A stretch of DNA of 64,000 bases from JBBIQS01 sp037442205 (lineage in GTDB: Bacteria; Myxococcota; Myxococcia; Myxococcales; UBA5297), in contig JBBIQS010000011.1 of assembly GCA_037442205.1 (NCBI GenBank), forward strand, positions 47,300 through 111,299, given 5' to 3'. Shown here piece after piece: positions 49,367-58,098 of the stretch. The translations under genes were made by a program, and so were the position numbers. The notes under the pieces were generated by a model. The model did not search any database and had not been told where the DNA came from. It was given only the letters and a program-made list of their open reading frames with translations. The number at the start of each line of letters is the position of its first letter. Positions within the stretch are counted from its first letter, which is position 1.

Positions 49367-50536
49367 CTAGTTCTCGACGACGGTGATCGCGTGCTGGCCT
49401 GCAAAGAGCCGCTTCGCGGCCCGATGCCCGTCAAACGCGACTCCCCATGCGAAATCGAAGGAGCCCGCGGCCGCCGGGGCGCGAAGGCCTGTCGAAAAGC
49501 CTCCGGCTCTATGCCCCTCGAGGTTGAGGCGAAGCTGACTTCGAAGCACGCGCGCGCCTGGCGTCGGCGGAACTACGAGGCCGACCGAGGACGTCAGTCG
49601 TAGCTCCGGAACGCGAAGCAGCAGTTGCCTCAGTCCACCCTTGGCATCATCTCCCGGGCGAGGAAGGTGTTCGCGGGCGAATGGGGTGACGAACCACTCC
49701 CTAGGCGGATCAGGCCGGCCGCCGAAGGATGGTGGGATAGCCTCTGCTGAACCGTGATGCGACACCTTGAACCCGTCGTGCGAGGCGGCGAGCTCCGGGG
49801 TGTTCTCATCGACCCATTTCCAGGCGTGAGGCAGGATCGCCCCACTCGGCGAGCGGTGCGGGAGGTCGCCGCCGAGAACAATGCGCGTCTCGCCAAATGC
49901 GAGTCCAAGCACGACGCTGTATTCGTTGGCTCGGCCTTTGAGCGCCGCACGAAGGCCGTCGACCCCGAGTTCGTAAAATGCCTTCAGCGCGGCTTGATCC
50001 GGAGAGAACGCGCGAACCCGAGTAACGCCGAGTTCGAGCGGCTGCGTCTGTGCAGAGAGAAGCAGCCGAGAACCCGGCTGCTCACGCCAGTGGAGAAAGA
50101 CGCGCTCGAGCGTGGACTTGACCCGCGTGAAAACCTCCTGCAGCCGGAGGTCCTCTGGGAGAGTCGGGTGGGAGCCGAGCGCCTCGAGCTCCTTGGTCGC
50201 CGAGCCGGGGGCTGGTGCTTCGACGAGGGTCATTCCGACGCGCAGAGGTCGGTAGCGCTCGATGGCCTCACGAATTCCCTGGTAGTGGTCGGCGTGGGGG
50301 TGCGTCCAGACCAGGAGTTCGATGGGGTCGTCCTCGCCGGTGCGCAACTCGGTGTAGGCCTCGAGCGCTGGGAAGACCTCCTCCTCGCCAACCTCCAGCT
50401 TGCACCCGTCCACCAGAATCCAGCCGCGCCCGGGCAGCGCGACGGCGATCGCTTCACCGACGTCCGCCCCGAACACGAAGACGTGGAGGAGCGAGCGGTC
50501 CAGCGAGGCGGGAAAAGGCTCGACTAGGAGGTCCAT
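49367..50536 (-). CDS. ComEC-like metallo-beta-lactamase-fold hydrolase (effector candidate)
   Basis: This 389-residue protein has the metallo-beta-lactamase fold of the ComEC/Rec2 type. GRGWILVDGCKL is the first strand pair and THPHADHYQGI the HxHxDH metal motif. GETRIVLGGDLPH supplies a further Asp ligand, and FKVSHHGSAEAI supplies the later His pair. It has no signal peptide and no membrane part, so it is cytoplasmic, unlike true ComEC. In related proteins this fold cuts nucleic acids or cyclic nucleotides. Its start overlaps the end of the TPR-NTPase gene by 13 nt, so the two are coupled. The region is accessory, and a nuclease effector controlled by the partner is inferred. Confidence 0.8.
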   Translation of the reverse strand: MDLLVEPFPASLDRSLLHVFVFGADVGEAIAVALPGRGWILVDGCKLEVGEEEVFPALEAYTELRTGEDDPIELLVWTHPHADHYQGIREAIERYRPLRVGMTLVEAPAPGSATKELEALGSHPTLPEDLRLQEVFTRVKSTLERVFLHWREQPGSRLLLSAQTQPLELGVTRVRAFSPDQAALKAFYELGVDGLRAALKGRANEYSVVLGLAFGETRIVLGGDLPHRSPSGAILPHAWKWVDENTPELAASHDGFKVSHHGSAEAIPPSFGGRPDPPREWFVTPFAREHLPRPGDDAKGGLRQLLLRVPELRLTSSVGLVVPPTPGARVLRSQLRLNLEGHRAGGFSTGLRAPAAAGSFDFAWGVAFDGHRAAKRLFAGQHAITVVEN

Positions 50537-52548
50537 GACTGCGTTGAGAGGTAGCGAAGGAGGTTTTCCAGGCTCGCTCTGTCGACCGCGGTTTCCAGAG
50601 GATGCTCGACCTCGACTCTCCGCTTCCCGTCGATAAGCGCTGCTTCAAAGAAGTCGCCCACCCGAGGCTCCTGATCAGGCGCCGCTGCATCCCAGAGGTC
50701 GCGCGCCAGCACCTGATGCACGACGACTGGTCCGCCCTGGTCCGGCAGGAAGCCCAGCGCCACCGCCACCTCCTTAGGGTCGGCTCGTAGCACACGGCCA
50801 GCGCGCCACTCGCTGGCGGTCTCGCCATGTCGAGCGCGAAGCAGGCGCGGCCTCCACCACTCAGGGAAGCTCACATGCGCGGGAAAGAGTGCCTCGCCCA
50901 GGCGACGCACTTGGCGGGCGGCGTCGATTTTCGTTTGGAGCCAGCGGAAGATCTCTGCGGACGATGCGGGCGGGCGGATGGCGCGGTGAGCGACGTTCGC
51001 CAACTCGAGGTTGCCGGAGTCGAGGCCGGACTGAATGACGTGCTTGTGCAGGTGATAGGGGAGCCAATCGCCGCCACTACGGTCACCGCCCGGGTCAATC
51101 GCTTCGAGCGCCGCGCTCCACGCCCTCAGCGCAGGCTCGAAGCGGCCCCGTTCAGTAAGGAAGCTGATGAGGCGGGCATTCCACCAAGCGTTCGTGGGAT
51201 CGCCCTCGACCGCCTTGCGGAAGTACTCGTCCGCTACGACCGGATCTTCTCCCGCCCTGTCGAGGTTGAAGGCGTAGTAGTGCTGGGCGTAGTTGTCGTC
51301 TGGAACCTGCGAAAGGAGCTCGCGATAGACTCGCGCCGCCGCGGAATAGCGCTTGTGTACGTAGCTGAGCGACCAGCCGTACTCCCAATAGTGCTCGCGG
51401 GTCGGAGGATTGAGCGCCAACCAGCTGTCAACGTTGCCATCAGCATCGGCTCGGCTGGCGTGATGCAGCTTCTCGAGCCACGGCGCAACCTTCCGGAGTC
51501 CCTCGGTCGGAGCCGTCGCTCCGTCGAGAGAGCTGTAGTAGTCGAGCAACTTGACGTGAGTGGCAGTCTCCGGTGACGCGTCGGGCACCAGCCATCGGAG
51601 TTGGTCGTGGAACCGCAGGCGACCGTCTCCCTCGGGGTACAGGAAGCACCTGGAAACGAGATCCCAGTCGTCCCCGGCACTTGCGACATCCTCCAGCACC
51701 AGGGCGTCGACGGCCGTTCGCGCACGCGCCACGCGCGTCAGCGCTGCATCCAGCAATGGCCTGGCCTCTAACATTTTGCGGAGAGGCTGCTCGAGCTTGC
51801 GGACGTTCGAGCCCGGGTTAAGCGCTTCGCGAACGGCCGACGTGCTCGTGCCAGTGGCAAGAAGCGCGACACCAAGCCGTAGTTGGAGTGGGCTGACGGT
51901 ATCCCCGTCAGCGCCGAGAAGCTTTGCCAGCTTCGCCGCCATCGGTGCGAGCGAGCCCCACTGCGAGGGGGCCGACAGGAACTCGCTCGATCGGCTAGCC
52001 AAGCGTAGCTGAACCTGCGTGTGCGGCATCGCGTGCGGCCATCTCCACCACGGCTGGCTGGCTACTACATGAAGCCTTCCCAGCCGGGGCTGGGTGACGA
52101 GCTTGACGACGTCGGCGATCTCCTGTTGAAGCTGGCGGTCGGGACGTTCGCCCGTCGGCAAGCCTCCGGCCGGGAAGCGAACCAGAAAAACTGTCTCCTG
52201 CGCATCGTCGAGGAGAGAACCGGCGGCATCCAGCCGATCCTTCCATGGGACCTCGAGCGTAGTCAGGGCTCTGGCCTTCGGCGAGTCGGGCGCGAGCGCA
52301 GCGATGTGGAGCAGCACTTGTGCTGGTGTGTCGTGCCCGAACGGCAGTATCTCCAGCTGGAAGACCTTCTGTCCCCGTTCTCGGGCGTAGTCGGCTACAT
52401 TTCGGAGAAGACTCCTTCGACCCGAAGCCTGGGCACCCGCGAGCACGAACGGGGTCGGCATTTTGCCGGCCACAAGCTCATCGACCGCACCGAAGAGATC
52501 TTCGCGCGGCTTCTCGATTCCAGGGAGGACTGACAACTCGTCAGGCAC
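50524..52548 (-). CDS. STAND-like NTPase with degenerate P-loop and TPR repeats
   Basis: The GTG at 52548 is chosen because AGGAG lies 7 nt upstream; an ATG nine codons earlier has no such site. The 674-residue protein opens with a P-loop-like strand FVLAGAQASGRRSLLRNV (about residues 33-50), where the Lys and Thr/Ser of GKT/S are replaced by Arg-Arg. Later segments VFQLEILPFGHDTPAQVLLHIAAL and TVFLVRFPAGG fit a STAND-type NTPase core. The C-terminal half has TPR-type helices (YSAAARVYRELLSQVPDDNYAQHYYAFNLDRAGEDP and onward) and a beta-rich end (residues 575-674). It probably senses a signal and controls the coupled MBL protein. Whether it hydrolyses NTP is doubtful. Confidence 0.65.
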   Translation of the reverse strand: MPDELSVLPGIEKPREDLFGAVDELVAGKMPTPFVLAGAQASGRRSLLRNVADYARERGQKVFQLEILPFGHDTPAQVLLHIAALAPDSPKARALTTLEVPWKDRLDAAGSLLDDAQETVFLVRFPAGGLPTGERPDRQLQQEIADVVKLVTQPRLGRLHVVASQPWWRWPHAMPHTQVQLRLASRSSEFLSAPSQWGSLAPMAAKLAKLLGADGDTVSPLQLRLGVALLATGTSTSAVREALNPGSNVRKLEQPLRKMLEARPLLDAALTRVARARTAVDALVLEDVASAGDDWDLVSRCFLYPEGDGRLRFHDQLRWLVPDASPETATHVKLLDYYSSLDGATAPTEGLRKVAPWLEKLHHASRADADGNVDSWLALNPPTREHYWEYGWSLSYVHKRYSAAARVYRELLSQVPDDNYAQHYYAFNLDRAGEDPVVADEYFRKAVEGDPTNAWWNARLISFLTERGRFEPALRAWSAALEAIDPGGDRSGGDWLPYHLHKHVIQSGLDSGNLELANVAHRAIRPPASSAEIFRWLQTKIDAARQVRRLGEALFPAHVSFPEWWRPRLLRARHGETASEWRAGRVLRADPKEVAVALGFLPDQGGPVVVHQVLARDLWDAAAPDQEPRVGDFFEAALIDGKRRVEVEHPLETAVDRASLENLLRYLSTQSWTS

Positions 52549-52718
52549 GGGAAAACTCCTGATTTCGAGGCACATTATGCCGAAGCGCGGAGCATGGCCA
52601 GCTCACACTCACAAGCATCCTCGCGACCATCTCTCGTACGCCTCGGCGTCGATCGATCCAGCAAGCACGCTTCCTTCGGGAAGAGCAGACTCTCCCTGAT
52701 TGGCCGGCGGCACCCGCA

Positions 52719-55253
52719 TCAGTCCTCCGGCGCCTGAGGGTATTCGTCCACGGCCTCGGCGGCGAGCAGCGCCTCCTCGTCGTACTGGACGGTGGGCTCC
52801 TCGGGTGGCTCGGCCAGCCCCAGCGGCGCTTCGCCCCGCGCGTACCCGATGGCGCGGTAGCCGCGCAGCCTCTTCTCGAACATCCGCATCAGGACCGGCA
52901 CGCGCGAATCGACGTAGTCGTAGATCTGGACCTCGGTCTTCCCGGTCCAGTTTCGGTGGAGGCGTCCGGTGTACTGGACCAGCGTCCCCTTCCAAGACAC
53001 CGGCAGCGCCAGGAACAAGGTGTCCAGGCGGGGGTCGTCGAAGCCTTCGCCGATGTAGCGCCCGGTGGCGAGCACCAGGCGCTCTTCGTCCTTCGGGATT
53101 GAGGCGAGGCGATCCATGGCCTCCCTGCGCTGGCGAACGCCCATTCCGCCCTGCAGCACGACCAGGTTCTTGGCGAAGCCGCGTAGGTTCTCCGCGAAGA
53201 GCTCGAGGTGATCCTTGCGTTCGGTGAGCAGAATGGGGGACCGGCCGCTCGCCAGGCAGGCGATGACGTCGTCGAGGATGAGGCGATTTCGCTGCTCGTC
53301 CAGGGCGAGGGCCGCGTAGACCTGCTGGATCGCCGGTTCTCTTTCGGAGCCTGGCAGGACGAACTTCGTCTCGCGGACGAAGAGCTTCTGGTCGAAGGCA
53401 CGCCGAGCCGTTGAGCCATGCGCTGGGACCGCGAAGCGAACCGGCCCCAGCTGCATGTCGGTGATCGGGTGGTGGCCGTCCCGTCGCTGGGGCGTTGCCG
53501 TCAGGCCGGTCACGAACCGGGCCTTCACTTCCGAAAGAAGCCTCTCGAACGACACCGCCGGCAGGTGATGGCACTCGTCGACGACGACGTGTCCGTAGGA
53601 GCCCACGATGTCGTCCACCTCGTGCTTGCGGACCAGGCTCTGGATGGTGGCGACGTCGAGCAGGCCGTTCGGCCTTCGCTTGCCGGCGCCGATCTGGCCG
53701 ATCGCGGAATGCTCGAGTCCGAGGAACATCGCCAGCTGCTCGATCCATTGGTCGAGAAGGTGCCGACGCTCGACCAGGATCAGCGTGCTGCGAGCTCGCT
53801 TGGCCACCAGGTAGGTGCCGACCACCGTCTTCCCGACGCCCGGCGGTGCTACGAAGACGCCGAGGTCATGTGCCAAGAGCGCGCGGGCGGCGGTCTCCTG
53901 GACTTGCGTCAGCGTCCCCTCGAACTCGACGTCGAGCTGGGCGCCCAACACCCTGCGGTCTTCGACTTCCAGCTTGGTTCCAAGCTCCGCGAGCAGTTCC
54001 TCGAGCTCAGGGCGGCATCCTCGCGGCAGGCCGACATGGAGCGGCTCCTCCTCGAAGCAGGCGATCACGCGTGGCGTCACTGAGGTGGAAAGCCGCATGG
54101 CTTGGCGTCGGTAGAAGTCCGGGTTCTGGAAAGCGGCAAGACGCTTGATCTGGTTCAGGAGGGGAGAGGGGAGGCCGGCCTTCTCCACGAAGAGCCTTTG
54201 TGCGAGCACCGCGCGCACGACCGGCGGCACCGGCCCGTCGATTTGGCTCTGACGCGCGCGGCGGGACGGGCTGCGCTGCCAGGGCTTCGCCGACTCCTCG
54301 TCAGGCTCCGCCTCGGCGGCGCGAAGGCCCAGCACTGCTCCCTGACGAGCAGCCTCGACCGCGATCCGGTCGACCTCGCTTGGAGCGATGCGCTGGATGC
54401 CGGCCAGGAAGGACCACTGCTGGTCGTCGGGAAGCGGGAGCAGCTTCGCGTCGAGGAAGACGGTGTTGGCCGACTTGCGCGGCTCGTGTTGCAGAGGCAG
54501 CGCGATGAGGTTTCCGAAGCCGCCCTTGGGCATGGTGTCCTGGCTCGGGAAGAGCCGGTCGTAGGACTCCATGCTGAGCTCGTGCCGGCGGGCCATCGTC
54601 TCGGTCAGCAGGAAGCACCCGAGCTTTCGCGCGTTGATCACCGACACGGGCGCCGAGAAGAAGAGCCAGACGTGGGCGCCGTTGCCGGAGCGCGAGCGCT
54701 CGGCGGCGGCCGGCAACCGGTTGCGCGCGCAGGTTTCCAGGAAGGCGCCAGCGTCGTCGCGCCAGTTCGCCTCGTCGAAGTCGACTGCGAGGAACCAGCA
54801 GGTTCCGTCGGGAAGGAAGGGATAGACGCCGATGGTGTGGCGGCCCTGGAGATGATCGAGAACCACCTTGTCGGTCACCGGAGCGTTGTCGACGTGAGCG
54901 CACTCCGAGCATTTGACGCGCGGCAGTTCGCAGATCCCTCGGACGAACTTGTTGGAGCAGGCGGGCGACCAGCCGCTCTTGCCGGTCTTGGCGCTCGTCC
55001 AGCGGGTCGGGTAGACGTCCTCGCGCCCGCGAAAGAGCGAGCGGAAGAGCGCCACCTTCTCCTCCGGCGTGGCCGGGGCGATTGGCGGCGGCGCCGACAA
55101 GACTGCCGGGTTTGCCGAGGCTGGTGTCGCCGCCAGCTCCGCGCGGAGAGTCTCTACTTGGGCGCGCGCCGCGGCCAGCTGGCCTTCGAGCAGCGCCAGC
55201 TCACGTTCCTTCTCAGCCAGGAATGCCACTCGGCGATCGTGATCGGAAGACAC
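52719..55253 (-). CDS. Primase-polymerase plus SF2 helicase fusion, conflict-system type
   Basis: The 844-residue protein starts with a coiled coil (residues 10-45). An archaeo-eukaryotic-primase-like domain follows (about 65-300), with Cys pair SECAH and ICELPRVKC, catalytic-type Asp in FLAVDFDEANW, and ERSRSGNGAHVWLFF then PKGGFGNLIALPL. Residues 440-800 form an SF2 helicase: Walker A APPGVGKTVVGTYL, DECHH box VVVDECHHLP, TGLTATPQRRDG, and motif VI QYTGRLHRNW. This fusion matches my memory of proteins of TOTE-type conflict systems and some mobile elements. It lies 170 bp upstream of the TPR-NTPase on the same strand and may belong to the same defence unit. The GTG start is uncertain. Confidence 0.8.
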   Translation of the reverse strand: MSSDHDRRVAFLAEKERELALLEGQLAAARAQVETLRAELAATPASANPAVLSAPPPIAPATPEEKVALFRSLFRGREDVYPTRWTSAKTGKSGWSPACSNKFVRGICELPRVKCSECAHVDNAPVTDKVVLDHLQGRHTIGVYPFLPDGTCWFLAVDFDEANWRDDAGAFLETCARNRLPAAAERSRSGNGAHVWLFFSAPVSVINARKLGCFLLTETMARRHELSMESYDRLFPSQDTMPKGGFGNLIALPLQHEPRKSANTVFLDAKLLPLPDDQQWSFLAGIQRIAPSEVDRIAVEAARQGAVLGLRAAEAEPDEESAKPWQRSPSRRARQSQIDGPVPPVVRAVLAQRLFVEKAGLPSPLLNQIKRLAAFQNPDFYRRQAMRLSTSVTPRVIACFEEEPLHVGLPRGCRPELEELLAELGTKLEVEDRRVLGAQLDVEFEGTLTQVQETAARALLAHDLGVFVAPPGVGKTVVGTYLVAKRARSTLILVERRHLLDQWIEQLAMFLGLEHSAIGQIGAGKRRPNGLLDVATIQSLVRKHEVDDIVGSYGHVVVDECHHLPAVSFERLLSEVKARFVTGLTATPQRRDGHHPITDMQLGPVRFAVPAHGSTARRAFDQKLFVRETKFVLPGSEREPAIQQVYAALALDEQRNRLILDDVIACLASGRSPILLTERKDHLELFAENLRGFAKNLVVLQGGMGVRQRREAMDRLASIPKDEERLVLATGRYIGEGFDDPRLDTLFLALPVSWKGTLVQYTGRLHRNWTGKTEVQIYDYVDSRVPVLMRMFEKRLRGYRAIGYARGEAPLGLAEPPEEPTVQYDEEALLAAEAVDEYPQAPED

Positions 55254-55416
55254 CGGGGAATTCTACCGCGCGAGGTCGTTGTCAGAGTTGGCCGATAACC
55301 GGCGAAGCCAGTCCAATGGGCCTACCGAGGCCGGAAAGACGGACAGAAGCGACCGTCTCCGGAACGGAAGTCGTTGGCGGCGGCGTCCTGGTCGCTCAGG
55401 AGCCCGCGCCGACGCT

Positions 55417-55872
55417 CTACTTCTTCTGGAGAGCCTGGTTCAGCGCCCGATCGAACGCGGACGCGAAGCGCTGGACATCGCGAGGTCCGAAGGAACTCGG
55501 CCCGCTGGTCTCGACCCCCGACTCGCGCAGGCCGTGCATGAGATCACGCACCGCGACGGCTTCCCCGATGTTCTCCTCGGAGAAGACCGTTCCGCGCGGA
55601 TCGATGACCGTGACCGCCTTGGCGACCAGCGCCGCCGCGAGCGGGATGTCCGCGGTGATGGCGAGGTCGCCCTGGGAGGCGGCCTCGGCGATGTGGCGAT
55701 CCGCTACGTCGAGCCCCTTCGCCACGCGAACCGTGCTGAGCTGCGCGATCGCGGGGAGCGCCAGGCTCTTGTTGGCCACGAAGACGGCGGGAACCTGCAG
55801 CCTTCGCACGGCTCGGACGATGATCTCTCGAACCGCGCCGGGGCAGGCGTCAGCGTCGACCCAGATCTTCAT
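55417..55872 (-). CDS. YaiI/YqxD family protein (DUF188, UPF0178)
   Basis: This 151-residue protein belongs to the YaiI/YqxD family of PIN-like fold. It begins MKIWVDADACPG, then ADRHIAEAASQGDLAITADIPLAAALVAKA, and the Asp-containing FSEENIGEAVAVRDLM. The Asp residues in VDADACP and TADIPLA correspond to the acidic metal-binding positions of PIN nucleases, although activity of the family is not firmly shown. It is encoded downstream of a 53-residue basic protein with a 4-nt stop/start overlap (55869-55872). Length is normal for the family. Confidence 0.93.
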   Translation of the reverse strand: MKIWVDADACPGAVREIIVRAVRRLQVPAVFVANKSLALPAIAQLSTVRVAKGLDVADRHIAEAASQGDLAITADIPLAAALVAKAVTVIDPRGTVFSEENIGEAVAVRDLMHGLRESGVETSGPSSFGPRDVQRFASAFDRALNQALQKK

Positions 55873-56030
55873 CCGTTCGGCTTGGCGGTGTCGACCGGAT
55901 TGGCGGCTTCAAGGCGCGCCCGCTCTTCCTTCTCGAGCTTGCGCTGCTTGCGCTTCGCTTGCTTCTCTTGCTGCCACTCCAGTCGAGCAAGCTCCTTCTG
56001 CCGCTTGAGGAATGAGGGGTTCTGGGCCAA
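55869..56030 (-). CDS. Small basic protein (53 aa), TTG start
   Basis: A TTG at 56030 follows an excellent ribosome site (AAGGAGG, 4 nt). The 53 residues are almost one Lys/Arg/Glu-rich helix (FLKRQKELARLEWQQEKQAKRKQRKLEKEERARLE). It overlaps the DUF188 start by 4 nt. Small proteins of this kind are frequent in deltaproteobacteria; a nucleic-acid- or ribosome-binding role would fit its charge but is not shown. Confidence 0.65.
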   Translation of the reverse strand: MAQNPSFLKRQKELARLEWQQEKQAKRKQRKLEKEERARLEAANPVDTAKPNG

Positions 56031-56139
56031 GTGGCCTCCTTTTCCGGGCCGTTGTAGCAGACCGGCGACCGGTCGTATCGGACTTCCGCAGGCGCGGGTT
56101 GGCCGCTGCCGGCCTTCACTCTCTCCCAGCTCGAGCCAG

Positions 56140-56337
56140 CTAGTCGGTGAGCGCTGCTCCCTTGAGCGAGTGGAGCCCGAGCGAGGACCCCTCGACCCGA
56201 CCGGCTTCGAGCTCGAAGAGCTTCCCGTTGAGACTGAAGTAGCGGAAGCCCTCCGCCGAGGCACGGTCGGCCACCTGCGGCAGTGGGCCGACTCCTTCAT
56301 AGATCTCTGTCTTCCGGATTGACTTGGTGCTCTTCAT
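56140..56337 (-). CDS. Small hypothetical protein (65 aa)
   Basis: The ATG at 56337 has AAGGAG eight nt upstream. The 65-residue product has a basic start (MKSTKSIRKTEIYEG), then a hydrophobic-polar alternation with GFRYFSLNGKLFELEAG suggesting a small beta-sheet. No family recognised. It stands alone between the DUF188 unit and the divergent DUF3553 gene. Confidence 0.55.
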   Translation of the reverse strand: MKSTKSIRKTEIYEGVGPLPQVADRASAEGFRYFSLNGKLFELEAGRVEGSSLGLHSLKGAALTD

Positions 56338-56590
56338 CCTGAGAACTCCTTCACCTGCGCAGGTGCCGGGTGGGAGCGGGCGTGCGTGTCTGCTCGTCCG
56401 CAGCGCCTGCGAAGTAACCTAGGCTTCGCCTCTTCCTTGAACACCTGACCCGCGCTCGAGAGTCCCCCGGCGGGGCCCCGGCCGCTGGCCCACTTGCCAT
56501 TCCCACGTTCGGTCGCCTTGCCTGTCGATAGGCGAGGGAACCCTGCCGAGACTGGGGTACTATGGCCGCCCGCACAGAAAGGTGGGCCCC

Positions 56591-56953
56591 TTGGCCAAGA
56601 CCGTGAAGGCAGCGAAGCCAGTCCTCTACCGCCACTCGAGCCATGAGGAATGGGGCGTCGGGATGATCGTCGAGGAGACCGCGGCCAAGATCTACGTGGC
56701 GTTCGAGGACGGCGGGCGACGTCCCTTCCTGAACGTCCAGCGATACCGCCAGCTCCTGGTTCCCGCGAACCTGGAGGCCGAGGCCGCGGAGGAGGTCGTC
56801 GCCAAGATCTCGAAGAAGGCCCCGAAGCCCGCCGCCAAGACCGCCGCGAAGAAGCCGAAGAAGAAGGCGGTCGCGGTCGAAGCGGAGGATGAGGAGAGCG
56901 CCGAGCCGGAGGTCGAGGCGGACCGGGACGAAGACGACCAGGACGACGAGTAG
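56591..56953 (+). CDS. DUF3553-like protein with Lys-rich and acidic tail
   Basis: The 120-residue protein has an N-terminal DUF3553/SH3-like domain (VLYRHSSHEEWGVGMIVEE through IYVAFEDGGRRPFLNV, residues 8-55), with the typical WGxGxI core. A Lys/Ala/Pro-rich stretch follows (80-95), and a very acidic tail (100-120). DUF3553 domains occur in transcription-repair and helicase proteins, and as stand-alone small proteins. The TTG at 56591 has AAAGG upstream; a GTG three codons earlier is possible. It precedes the cold-shock gene by about 130 nt in the same direction. Confidence 0.7.
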   Translation: MAKTVKAAKPVLYRHSSHEEWGVGMIVEETAAKIYVAFEDGGRRPFLNVQRYRQLLVPANLEAEAAEEVVAKISKKAPKPAAKTAAKKPKKKAVAVEAEDEESAEPEVEADRDEDDQDDE

Positions 56954-57082
56954 GTCGCCCAAGAGCGGGGGGGTGGACTTTCACCACAGGGTGGGATATC
57001 AAGCCGGCCTCCCTCTCCGAGTCGAGGGGGAACCGAAAGCGCATTGCTCTCGGGTCTCAAGAAGAAAAGAGCATCACCGAAA

Positions 57083-57286
57083 ATGGCTACTGGCACTGTG
57101 AAGTGGTTCAACGACGCGAAGGGCTTCGGCTTCATCACGCAGGATGACGGTGGCGAGGACGTGTTCTGCCACCACACCGCGATTCAGACCGAGGGGTTCC
57201 GCACCCTGGCTGAGGGGCAGAAGGTGCAGTTTGACGTGACCAAGGGCCCCAAGGGCCTGCAGGCCGCGAACGTTCGCCCGGTCTGA
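57083..57286 (+). CDS. Cold-shock protein, CspA family
   Basis: This 67-residue single OB-fold protein binds single-stranded RNA and DNA. Both RNP motifs are present (KGFGFITQ and DVFCHHTAI, where VFVH is usual, so a Cys replaces Val). Length and the ending GLQAANVRPV are normal. The ribosome site is a weak purine-rich AAGAAAAGAG, and the gene has a 130-nt leader, which is common for cold-inducible csp mRNAs. A strong hairpin terminator follows at 57308. Confidence 0.95.
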   Translation: MATGTVKWFNDAKGFGFITQDDGGEDVFCHHTAIQTEGFRTLAEGQKVQFDVTKGPKGLQAANVRPV

Positions 57287-57307
57287 TCCGTCTCTGATAG
57301 AAGTTGC

Positions 57308-57339
57308 GAGAAGCCCGGTCTACCAAGGCCGGGCTTCTC
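57308..57339. terminator. Terminator shared by cspA-type gene and the convergent module
   Basis: GAGAAGCCCGG and CCGGGCTTCTC form a perfect 11-bp stem with a 10-nt loop, followed by TATTT. On the other strand the stop of the convergent 57339 gene abuts it. An identical hairpin occurs at 60599-60630. Confidence 0.85.
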
Positions 57340-57719
57340 TATTTGGGCGCGCCGGCGGTCGGCGGGCCGTGCAGGCCGGGGAACATCTGCTCGTGCCGAG
57401 CGATCATCCTGGCGGCGAGCGCTCGCAGGCTCTCGCGGTCGCTGGCGCTCTGGGCAAGCGTCTTCAAGAGGAGCTCCAGCCCGTCCTCCCGGCTGCGTGC
57501 ATCCTTCGCCAGGGCGAGCCGCCAGAAGAACTCCCCCATCGCCAAGGCGTTCTGGGTCGCCTCCGCCGTGTCCGCGCCTTCGAGCAGCGGCCGAGAGAAG
57601 TCGGCGAGCTGCTGCGCGAGACTCAGCTCGGCCGGCGTCCCTTCGGAGGCCGCTTCGGCGCCTGTTGCGGAGCTGCCGTCGGGCAGTCGGTTCCGCCTGC
57701 TGTCGTCGGGCTGGCTCAT
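57339..57719 (-). CDS. Small helical protein, third gene of nucleotidyltransferase-like module
   Basis: The 126-residue protein is predicted helical (residues 35-110), with EFFWRLALAKDARSREDGLELLLKTLAQSASDRESLRALAARMIARHEQMFPGL, and has disordered ends. It starts inside the stop of the preceding gene (ATGA overlap, 57716-57719), so the two are coupled. No family recognised. A diverged copy of its last 30 codons, stop and terminator is found at 60598-60727, showing that a paralog once existed nearby. Confidence 0.65.
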   Translation of the reverse strand: MSQPDDSRRNRLPDGSSATGAEAASEGTPAELSLAQQLADFSRPLLEGADTAEATQNALAMGEFFWRLALAKDARSREDGLELLLKTLAQSASDRESLRALAARMIARHEQMFPGLHGPPTAGAPK

Positions 57720-58096
57720 GGCCTCGCGTCGAGCTCCTGGGCGATGACGCGGATCTCGAGCATCCGATCGCGCAGGTACTCCGCCATGATCTCGGTCGCC
57801 CGCCTGTCGAGCGAGGTCTTCTTGTGGGCGAAGAACGCCTGAAGCTTGGCGAAGGGGTACTCCAGCTCGTCCAGGCGCTCGGCCATGTCGCCCGCGCGGC
57901 GCCCAGCGAGCTGCTTGAGTGCCTTGCGCAGGCGCTCGACCGTTTGCTCGAGGGCGGCGAGGCTCGCGCCACCCTTGGAGGTACGGCCAGAGCGATCGAC
58001 CTCGCCGCGGATCGCCTGCAGATGGAAGCTCAGGCGCCGGTCGAAGGCGGAGAACAGCATAGGCCTGCGGCTCTGGGATGTCTTTCGGGTGCGCAT
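57716..58096 (-). CDS. Small helical protein, second gene of nucleotidyltransferase-like module
   Basis: The 126-residue basic protein is all helical, with a coiled-coil stretch (LAALEQTVERLRKALKQLAG) and ELEYPFAKLQAFFAHKKTSLDRRATEIMAEYLRDRM. AAAGG precedes its ATG. It lies 2 nt after the stop of the nucleotidyltransferase-like gene and overlaps the next by 4 nt. The gene order suggests that the three proteins form a complex. No family recognised. Confidence 0.65.
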   Translation of the reverse strand: MRTRKTSQSRRPMLFSAFDRRLSFHLQAIRGEVDRSGRTSKGGASLAALEQTVERLRKALKQLAGRRAGDMAERLDELEYPFAKLQAFFAHKKTSLDRRATEIMAEYLRDRMLEIRVIAQELDARP

Positions 58097-58098
58097 GC

